Shown in pieces: positions 1-7,299 of a stretch of 54,114 bases of DNA. The stretch is from Acidimicrobiales bacterium (lineage in GTDB: Bacteria > Actinomycetota > Acidimicrobiia > Acidimicrobiales > RAAP-2): positions 1-54,114 of the forward strand of contig JADGOI010000003.1 of NCBI GenBank assembly GCA_017883075.1, in the 5' to 3' direction. The notes beneath the pieces were generated by a model. The model ran no database searches. It was not told the origin of the DNA and saw only the letters and a list, made by a program, of their open reading frames with translations. The translations under genes were made by a program, and so were the position numbers. Numbering within the stretch: position 1 is the stretch's first letter; every line of letters begins with the position of its first letter.

Positions 1-1241
1 ACGAAGTTGTAGGCGCTCCGCAGCTGCGCCGTCAGCGTTTCGATGCCCACGCCGAGGAATCCGACCTCAGGGTTTATCGTGTGGTTCCTCAGGCCAGCCA
101 GCAGACCGGTGATCTTGTTGGCCGGCATGGCGAAGCCGATGTTCTGAGCCTGAGCGCTCCCATCCGAGCTGGCGGCCACCGCGGTATTCATGCCGATCAC
201 CTTGCCCGAGCTGTCGACCAGCGGCCCTCCGGAGTTGCCGGGGTTGATGGCGGCGTCAGTCTGGAACATGTTGGTGAGGGTTTCAACGGCATTGGAACCA
301 GAGCTGCCCGCCTGAACGGTTCGTCCCTTGGCCGAAATGATCCCTTGGGTGACCGTGGGCGTCCCAGCGGAGAGACCGAGGGCGTTGCCGATGGCGACAA
401 CCGCGTCACCGACCTGCACGTTGTCCGAGTTCTCGAAGTTGACGGTGGGAAGATTCGACGCACCGGTGATCTGCAGAAGTGCCACATCATTGGTCGGGTC
501 GGTATCCACCAATGTCGCTGGCATCGCCTTTGTCTGGCCGTAGAGGGTGACGGTGATCACCGTGGCCCCAGAGATGACATGGTTGTTGGTGACGACTTCA
601 CCACCGGAGCTGATGATCATCCCGGTTCCTTGGTCCTCTTGGGTGGCGCCGCTCTGTGGCCGTCCAAAGTTGCCTTGGGATGTGGGTTGCGGGGTCTTGG
701 CATCGATGGACACCACCGCGGGGAGCACCTTGGCGATGACCGATTCAATATTGGTCGTCCCGTTGAGCAAGGCAGGGCCGGCAGAGATCTGCTTCACGCT
801 GGTGGTCGAACCGTTGTGATTGGCGGCGTTCACGATGGATCCGCCCACCACTGAGCCGAGCAACGCTGCGACCACGGCGACAACAGCCCATCGCCAACCC
901 CCCGACGTCGTTCTCGTCACCGGAGGGGCGAGCGGCGGACTGGCTGTGCCCCACACCGGGGCTGTTCCGGGCATCACCGGTATGGGGCCCATCGACGGTG
1001 GCTGGTTCCACGGCGATCCGGGCGGGCTCATTGGAGGCGGCAGTGTCCCACCCCACGGCGGAGTGAAGGGCGGCGAGGCGGCGGGCGGAGGAGGACCTGT
1101 CACGGGCGTCTGCTCGGTCTGAGCCGGAAGGTCGACAGGCACCGGGCTGGTCGGCTGACCCGGTGCCGGCGGAGCGAGAGGTGATCCATCCGGCATCTCT
1201 CTGGCTGTTGGTGTTTCGCCTTCGGCATCGGACTGTTCCAT
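1..1241 (-). CDS. HtrA/DegP-like (S1C) trypsin-like serine protease, membrane anchored, C-terminus truncated by window edge
   Basis: Minus-strand reading frame open from ATG at 1241 to the window start: Pro-rich N-terminus, TM segment WRWAVVAVVAALLGSVVGG, then TNNHVIS, DPTNDVALLQI and GNSGGPLVD triad motifs. No stop in window, so absent from the ORF track. Confidence 0.93.
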   Translation of the reverse strand, partial: MEQSDAEGETPTAREMPDGSPLAPPAPGQPTSPVPVDLPAQTEQTPVTGPPPPAASPPFTPPWGGTLPPPMSPPGSPWNQPPSMGPIPVMPGTAPVWGTASPPLAPPVTRTTSGGWRWAVVAVVAALLGSVVGGSIVNAANHNGSTTSVKQISAGPALLNGTTNIESVIAKVLPAVVSIDAKTPQPTSQGNFGRPQSGATQEDQGTGMIISSGGEVVTNNHVISGATVITVTLYGQTKAMPATLVDTDPTNDVALLQITGASNLPTVNFENSDNVQVGDAVVAIGNALGLSAGTPTVTQGIISAKGRTVQAGSSGSNAVETLTNMFQTDAAINPGNSGGPLVDSSGKVIGMNTAVAASSDGSAQAQNIGFAMPANKITGLLAGLRNHTINPEVGFLGVGIETLTAQLRSAYNF

Positions 1242-1441
1242 TCGCCGGCTCCTCTTCGCTTGCGCCCATCGTTGGACATTGCTTCGTCTTGGGTTGGTCT
1301 TCAGCCAACACTGCGGTGTCATCGTACGGCGATGATCAGATGCCATACCCCCATTTCAGAGGGTTCTTAGCCGCTTCTTAGGCCACGCTTATCCTCACCG
1401 TGCCCGTGGGGGTGCGCGTCGGCAGTAGCGTGTCGCCCGGT

Positions 1442-2764
1442 ATGGCTCATCGCATAGAGATCGAACTCACCAGCCGGACAGACGAAACCACCTGGACGTG
1501 GCGCGCCGCAGGGGCGAAACAACCCCGCGGCACCGTGGATGCCTCCTTGGTTCCTGCCGGGACCGCAGCCGGAACTGTCCTGAGGGCGGAAGTCGAGTCC
1601 ACCCTCGACGGGACAACCGTGATCGCCCTGCTCCCGCCCAAGGGCAAGACAGCTCCCAGGAAGATCGAGACGATCGAAGTGGTCGGGGTTCCCACCTCCG
1701 GGCCCGACGTCAATGTCGTTCTGGCCTCCAAGGCAAAGGGTCGTCGTCGAGACGAACGCCCCGGCGGCGGTCGTGACGGGGGTCGAGACGAACGCCCCGG
1801 CGGCGGTCGTGACGGGGGTCGAGGACCCTCTGATCGCCGACCTCGCGCCGATTCAGCCGAACGGGGACCCCGCCGAGATGGCGGAGGTCGCACGGGAAGT
1901 GGGGACGGTCCCAGTTCCGATAAGCGGCGCGAGCGTCCCAGTCGCCCCGGGGGACATGAGGGTGGCCATCGCGATGCACCACGCCGGCCCGCCCAGTCGA
2001 CGACCTACCGCAACGCTGCCCTCGCCACCCTCAAGCCCGAGCAGCTCCCCGTGGCCGAGCAGTTGCTGCGGGGGGGCATCCCTGCCGTACGCCAAGCCAT
2101 TGAGGAGCAGAACGCCCGGGCCCGAGCCGAGTCCCGGACAGAAGTCACACCGGGCCCGCTCCTCACCCTGGCCGAGCAGCTGCTGCCGATCGTGAATCTG
2201 GCGGCGTGGAAAGACCGCGCTTCGATGGCACGAACCGAAGGCAAAGATGTTCCCCTTCGGGAGTTACGCTCCATCGTGGCCTCGGCGTCCACCGTCACCC
2301 TCGACGAGGAGGGCCGTGAATTCTCGACTGCCCTCCGTGCTGCCCTGGATGTGCGTGTCACGGCGCTTCGCGACGGCTGGGTTGAACGCATCACTATCGC
2401 CCTGGACGAGGGACGGGTGGCCGATGCCCTCCGAGTCTCGAATCGTCCTCCCGAGCCGGCCACCCGCTTGTCGGCCGAGCTCGCCGTCCGCTTGGCGGAC
2501 TCTGCCGGTCATGCCATGTCGTCGGAATCCACCCCGGCCGACTGGCTGGCGATTCTGGAGGTGGTCATCGATTCGCCGGTCCGGCGCAACGTGAAGCCGG
2601 CGGGAATCCCCACCGGTGCCGACGAAGCCCTCTTGGTGGCTGCCAACAAGGCATCGGGATACGTGCCTGAACTGGCCAAGCTCCTGGGCCTTCCCATTCC
2701 TCCCCCACCCGGGCCTCGTCGTCCGGTCCCGGCTCGAACCACACCGGCCAGGCGTCGCTCCTGA
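1442..2764 (+). CDS. Hypothetical protein with long RG/GG-rich disordered segment and alpha-helical C-terminal domain
   Basis: ORF 1400..2764; MAHRIEIELT at 1442 is the more natural start. RRRDERPGGGRDGGRDERPGGGRDGGRGPSDRR low-complexity region between two ordered parts. Confidence 0.8.
   Translation: MAHRIEIELTSRTDETTWTWRAAGAKQPRGTVDASLVPAGTAAGTVLRAEVESTLDGTTVIALLPPKGKTAPRKIETIEVVGVPTSGPDVNVVLASKAKGRRRDERPGGGRDGGRDERPGGGRDGGRGPSDRRPRADSAERGPRRDGGGRTGSGDGPSSDKRRERPSRPGGHEGGHRDAPRRPAQSTTYRNAALATLKPEQLPVAEQLLRGGIPAVRQAIEEQNARARAESRTEVTPGPLLTLAEQLLPIVNLAAWKDRASMARTEGKDVPLRELRSIVASASTVTLDEEGREFSTALRAALDVRVTALRDGWVERITIALDEGRVADALRVSNRPPEPATRLSAELAVRLADSAGHAMSSESTPADWLAILEVVIDSPVRRNVKPAGIPTGADEALLVAANKASGYVPELAKLLGLPIPPPPGPRRPVPARTTPARRRS
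1748..1819 (+). repeat. 36-bp tandem repeat, 2 copies, in-frame (RDERPGGGRDGG x2)
   Basis: cgagacgaacgccccggcggcggtcgtgacgggggt occurs twice back to back. Confidence 0.9.
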
Positions 2765-2772
2765 GAGAACCC

Positions 2773-3579
2773 CTATCCGGATGACGCCCGTCGGTACGGC
2801 ATCATCAGGTGGGTCGTCTCGTCGGAGAGGAAATCGAGGACAATCCGATTGAACAGCGATGGTCGCTCAATCGGCGCGGCATGAGAGAGTCCGGGCAACA
2901 CTGCCAACTCCCCCTCAGGGAGGGCCCGATACATGGCCGTGGCATGTTCCAACGTCACCAGATCGTCATCGGCCACCATCACCAAGGTGGGAGCCTTGAT
3001 CGAAGTCAGTCGATCGGTGAAGTCGAACGGCGCTGACCACAGTGCCCGGACCTTTCCCCAGACCACAGAGAAATGGTCGGGCCCGTCGGGACTCACCGGG
3101 TCATACATGGCCCGGAACTCAGCAATCTCGGGCCCGTCGGCCGGTTGGTCGAGCAGAGACCCGATACCACCGGGTTGATAGCCCTCACTGCTCGAGTTCG
3201 ATCCGAACACCACCACCTTGGAGATCAGGTCGGGATAGGTGATGGCCAAGAGAAGGGCGATGATGCCGCCGTCGCTCCAGCCGACCACAGAGACCGGTGG
3301 CAGTCCCAGGCCGGTCAGAAAGGCTTCCGTGTCATCTGTCATCTGCTCGTAGCTGTAGGGCCCAGCAATGTCAGCGGTGTGACCATGCCCGGGTCGCTCG
3401 GGGGCGATCACCCGGTATCGGGCCGAGAAGTCGTCGATCTGGCCCATCCACCCCAGGTTCGACGACATGCCGCCGTGCAAGAGCACCAGTGGATCGCCCT
3501 CCCCGGCACTGTCGAAATACATCTCGATGCCATTGGCATCCACCGTTCCGTGGTCCACTGGATCGGTGGGCGGCGTCAT
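2773..3579 (-). CDS. Alpha/beta hydrolase
   Basis: LVLLHGGMSSNLGWM, APERPGHGHT, VVGWSDGGIIALLLA nucleophile elbow. Confidence 0.9.
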   Translation of the reverse strand: MTPPTDPVDHGTVDANGIEMYFDSAGEGDPLVLLHGGMSSNLGWMGQIDDFSARYRVIAPERPGHGHTADIAGPYSYEQMTDDTEAFLTGLGLPPVSVVGWSDGGIIALLLAITYPDLISKVVVFGSNSSSEGYQPGGIGSLLDQPADGPEIAEFRAMYDPVSPDGPDHFSVVWGKVRALWSAPFDFTDRLTSIKAPTLVMVADDDLVTLEHATAMYRALPEGELAVLPGLSHAAPIERPSLFNRIVLDFLSDETTHLMMPYRRASSG

Positions 3580-4052
3580 TCGAACGTGTGGTGCATGGTC
3601 AACAGCCGGGCCTTGAATCCGGAGGCCTCGAAGAAGTTCTTCGCTTCCCGATCACCGGGGAGAGCCGCCCCGTCGACCCCGACACACTTCCGATCCGAAA
3701 GCCACCCTACGACCCCATCCAACAACAAGCGCCCGAGCCCGACCCCGCGGGCATCTGGTTCCACGTAGCAGGCATCAAGATGGCCGAGCGGCCTCCCATC
3801 GGGCAACGGTTCGACATGGCCCATTGCCAGTCCCGTCACCATGCCGTCGAGAGTGCCAATCAACACCAATCGGTCCGGATCATCGAGCAGCTGACCAAAC
3901 CGGGCAACATCCGATATCCACCCGGTTGAGTCCCCCGACTGAGCCAGAAGGAGGGAACCACCTCGTCGCAAGGCCAACCCGGAGACGAATTCCTCCGCCA
4001 GTTCGAAACATCTCTGAGCATCGTCGGCCTTCGCAACCCTGACTCCCTCCAT
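3576..4052 (-). CDS. GNAT-family N-acetyltransferase
   Basis: DACYVEPDARGVGLGRLLLDGVVGWL acetyl-CoA binding motif; ATGA-type overlap with downstream hydrolase. Confidence 0.85.
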   Translation of the reverse strand: MEGVRVAKADDAQRCFELAEEFVSGLALRRGGSLLLAQSGDSTGWISDVARFGQLLDDPDRLVLIGTLDGMVTGLAMGHVEPLPDGRPLGHLDACYVEPDARGVGLGRLLLDGVVGWLSDRKCVGVDGAALPGDREAKNFFEASGFKARLLTMHHTFE

Positions 4053-4096
4053 GCCATCCCCTCGGCCGAGCCGAACCCCCGCTCGGAGAACCGCAA

Positions 4097-4711
4097 CTAG
4101 GCCCGTTCGTCCAGCAGCTGGTCGATTCTGCTGAGAATAGTCCGGCGTCCGCGTGTGCCTGTCTCATAGGCCCGGGCCGCCACTAGCTCCCCGCGGCTCA
4201 AGCCGTCCAGGCGCTGGACGACCTGCGATGCGGACAAGGTATCGAAGCCGGGGATGGCAAGGGATGACACCGTGGGAACGTGCCCGTTGTCGGACGGAGG
4301 GGCGACCGCCGCCGCCGGGGTCTCAGGTATGGACGATGGAGTGGGATTCGGAAGAGGCGACAACGGAGGGGTCGGAATCGGAGCCTCTTCCGATTCGCCG
4401 CCCGCTGGTGAAGCCGGAACCGAGTGGAGGCCCACTGGACTCTCGTCGGCCGGGTTGGTACCAGAGCCACGATGCAAGAGGCCGCCACCCCTCCGCTTGA
4501 TCTCGTCGCGCCCGACCTTGACCGCGAACTCGCCGATGGCTCGGGCCGTCGATACCTGGGTTCCCAACCGTTCGCGACCCAACGCCGCCAACTTGGGAAA
4601 ATCGTCCAGCGCGGAGAAGACGAACCCTGCCGGTCCGTACACGAGTACATCGAGGAGACGGTCGTTCAGTGACACGTCATCGTTGGCTTCATCGACCATG
4701 GCGGCCTCCAC
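4097..4711 (-). CDS. Conserved actinobacterial protein of unknown function
   Basis: C-terminal segment IPGFDTLSASQVVQRLDGLSRGELVAARAYETGTRGRRTILSRIDQLL resembles a recurrent actinobacterial domain. Confidence 0.7.
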   Translation of the reverse strand: MEAAMVDEANDDVSLNDRLLDVLVYGPAGFVFSALDDFPKLAALGRERLGTQVSTARAIGEFAVKVGRDEIKRRGGGLLHRGSGTNPADESPVGLHSVPASPAGGESEEAPIPTPPLSPLPNPTPSSIPETPAAAVAPPSDNGHVPTVSSLAIPGFDTLSASQVVQRLDGLSRGELVAARAYETGTRGRRTILSRIDQLLDERA

Positions 4712-5206
4712 TCACACGCAATCGCGGCACAGCATCTTCTTCCGATCCGCGAGCTGATTCGGGTGCTTCACCAAGAAGCACGAACGGCAGACAAACTCGT
4801 CAGGCTGTTTGGGGAGCACCCGATCGACCCCGTCGGTGCGGTCTTCCGGCTCGGGAGCATCTTCGTCCTCTTCGGGCTCCTCGACCACCAGACGCTCTTT
4901 GAGGATGACATCAAGGCTGGCCTCGACGTCCTCGTCATGCTCCTCTTCCTCTTCCTCTTCCTCTTCCTCGCCGGCGGCGGCAGGCTTGGCGACCACCGCG
5001 GCACCGGGAACAACCTCTTCCTCGATGGCGTCAACGGCCAGGTCCTCGTCATCATCGACATCGACGGCCAGGTCGACGTCGACGTCGACATCGACGGCCA
5101 GGTCGACGCCATCGATCAGGTCATCATCGTCGTCGTTCGCCAGCGCGTCGAGGTCATTCTCGGCGAGCTCTTCGGGTTCTTCTAGTTCTTCGACATCTTG
5201 CGGCAT
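4712..5206 (-). CDS. DUF4193-like protein: very acidic repeat region plus C-terminal zinc ribbon
   Basis: C-terminus RVLPKQPDEFVCRSCFLVKHPNQLADRKKMLCRDCV matches the DUF4193 pattern; N-terminal two thirds is mostly D/E/V. Confidence 0.85.
   Translation of the reverse strand: MPQDVEELEEPEELAENDLDALANDDDDDLIDGVDLAVDVDVDVDLAVDVDDDEDLAVDAIEEEVVPGAAVVAKPAAAGEEEEEEEEEEHDEDVEASLDVILKERLVVEEPEEDEDAPEPEDRTDGVDRVLPKQPDEFVCRSCFLVKHPNQLADRKKMLCRDCV
4942..4969. repeat. Simple repeat (ctcttc)n encoding poly-Glu on the minus strand
   Basis: ctcttcctcttcctcttcctcttcctc; encodes EEEEEEEEEE. Confidence 0.85.
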
Positions 5207-5596
5207 ATCGGCCCTTCAATGGTGAGTTGGCCGGGAGCATAGACGGTCAGGGGCCTCCTCGGTGCATGAATCAATGGTGGGCAGGACTACGAAGGACAGC
5301 AGGGAGTGGGGTGCCGTCCGAGAGCCGGCCAACTATCCGGGTGCGGGGACACTGCCAGGTCAGGCGGATCGACCCAGGGGTTCTTTGGTACCACTCCCCC
5401 GCATACCTCGGCTCTCGCCTTCGGTTTCGGGAAACCGTTCTCTACTCGAACCCCCGGGGTCATTTCCGCCTCTCACGCCACCCCCCCCTCAATCCGGACC
5501 GGACAGCAACCGCCGCCGCGAACGTCAATTGGGGCGCATGGGATTGAGCGCACATTACGCCACAGGTCCCCGAGGTCGTCAAACGACAAAAGTGGG

Positions 5597-5634
5597 CCCT
5601 GACCAGGTACGACTCCCAAGTTCCCAGGTCAGGG
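5597..5634 (-). terminator. Candidate intrinsic terminator overlapping the stop codon of the ThyX-like gene
   Basis: Minus strand: CCCTGACC-T-GG ... CC-T-GGTCAGGG hairpin followed by CCCACTTTTGTCGTTTG. Confidence 0.55.
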
Positions 5635-7287
5635 GCGTGAAGTAATATTGTCGGCAGCCTGCCCGGCGCGCTTCTCTTCGGCCCGCCGCTCTGATTCCAA
5701 CCGCTCCAGGTCCTGGCCGCCGTAGTCGACGTAGGACATGGCCTCGGCCAGGAGCCGGTGCCCGGCCTGTTCAGCGATCAGCCGATGCATCTCCTGGGCT
5801 ACCCAGCGGTAGGAGGGATGGCCTTGCGAGCCCGACCGCAGTTCGGTGAGGTGCATGGCCTCGCGGGCGTTCATCTGCATCGAATAGCGGATCCGGTAGG
5901 CCAATGCCACCGCGTAGGCGGATTCGTGGGGGAATACCGGCGCCAACGCGGCGTAGAGGTCACGGGATCTCTCCAAAGACGCTGCGTAGCGGACCGCCAC
6001 TCCCGCCTCTTCCACTGTCTCGGGAATGTCGTATCCGAGCGACGAACCCAACGGCTGCCAATCGATGGTCAACATCCGATGGCGCTGCAGATCGCGGAAG
6101 GCCCCGTAGTCGCTGACCACATCGAAGCGGTAGTCGGTTCGCTCAAAGGCCCGCCCGGGTCGGTGGCGCCGGTTGGTTCGATCCCCCACATACGAACGCA
6201 GCAATGACCGGCGGTCCTCGACCCCCAGCAGTCCGACCCGACGGATCACCTCTTCTTCCGGTCGGCTGGTGAGTGGCGCACAGATGGCGGCAATCACCTT
6301 CTCCTCGCCATCGGGATCGAAATCGACCAGGGTGACCGAAGGTGCGCCCGAGGGCCCCGCAATCGGATCGTCATCGTCCACGCACAGATCGGGGAAGAAC
6401 GCTTCCACCAGCCGTCCGGTGTCGGTGCGGGTCTTCTCGAGGTAGGCCGACCACGCCACTCCCCGCTCAGCCCGATCCACCCGTTGCAAGAATGACGGAA
6501 TGACCTTGCGGAGCTCATCGAGCATCATGTCCGCGTACCGGCGGGCTTCGGGGAGTGGATGTGACCGCATCCGTAGCAACAGCATCTCGTAGGACTGCCC
6601 GGTCCCGTAGATGCCGACATTGGACAGAGACCCGGCAGGGAGCAGGCCCCTCAGGGAATCGAGGGCCTTGGCCCTCACTGCCTGTCGGTGAACGAAATCC
6701 GAGTCGCCGGTCTGGCGCGGATGCCGCTTGGTCAGCCAGGCCTGGACTTCCACCAGGAGTTCGGCGTAGGTGTCGAACATGCGGTCCATGTCACCCACGT
6801 AACGGGCGCCCAAGGAAGATTCGAGCAGGGCCGGGTCCCGGTAGAACCGGTAGTGCCCGGTGGAGAGTCGGTTGTCGTAGCCGATATATCGGGTGGATTG
6901 CTCGAGGTAGGCCATCAGCCTCCCCCACTCGAGGACCTTGGTGAGGACATTGGAGGCCTGCTCACAGGCCAGGTGTACCCCGCCGAGCTGAGCCACCGAA
7001 TCGTCGCCGTACTCGAAAAACACCTTTTCGTAGAGTTGTTCAGCCCGTTCCACACCTACCGTGGCATCCACCGAGGCATCACCGGAGATGTCCAACTCGC
7101 CCACGAACTCGTCCAGAAACAGCCGGCGAAGGCTTTTGGGGGAGCGCGAATACCGGGCAAACAACGCGCCTTTTACCACCTCGGGCAGATTGACCAGGGC
7201 GAACACCGGTAAGTCGAGGTTGGTGACATACCGGCGGAGAATGTCTTCTTCGTCGGCGCTAAAGGTCTCAACGGCGTAAGGGAACAT
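5629..7287 (-). CDS. Duplicated ThyX-like (FAD-dependent thymidylate synthase superfamily) protein
   Basis: N-half LEWGRLMAYLEQSTRYIGYD and C-half DLQRHRMLTIDWQPLG each resemble part of the ThyX motif RHRxxSxxxxSxR; 552 aa is about twice the length of single-domain ThyX. Confidence 0.8.
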   Translation of the reverse strand: MFPYAVETFSADEEDILRRYVTNLDLPVFALVNLPEVVKGALFARYSRSPKSLRRLFLDEFVGELDISGDASVDATVGVERAEQLYEKVFFEYGDDSVAQLGGVHLACEQASNVLTKVLEWGRLMAYLEQSTRYIGYDNRLSTGHYRFYRDPALLESSLGARYVGDMDRMFDTYAELLVEVQAWLTKRHPRQTGDSDFVHRQAVRAKALDSLRGLLPAGSLSNVGIYGTGQSYEMLLLRMRSHPLPEARRYADMMLDELRKVIPSFLQRVDRAERGVAWSAYLEKTRTDTGRLVEAFFPDLCVDDDDPIAGPSGAPSVTLVDFDPDGEEKVIAAICAPLTSRPEEEVIRRVGLLGVEDRRSLLRSYVGDRTNRRHRPGRAFERTDYRFDVVSDYGAFRDLQRHRMLTIDWQPLGSSLGYDIPETVEEAGVAVRYAASLERSRDLYAALAPVFPHESAYAVALAYRIRYSMQMNAREAMHLTELRSGSQGHPSYRWVAQEMHRLIAEQAGHRLLAEAMSYVDYGGQDLERLESERRAEEKRAGQAADNITSRP

Positions 7288-7299
7288 GCCCCGGTCACA

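Noticed and set aside
5350-5380. ccaggtcagg resembling the SRP RNA core
   Set aside because: The following sequence lacks the GGAAGGAAGCAG tetraloop region needed for SRP RNA.
5395-5460. Possible tRNA T-arm (GGGGGTTCGAGTAGAGA on the minus strand)
   Set aside because: The T-stem does not pair (GGGGG versus AGAGA) and no acceptor/anticodon arms could be built.
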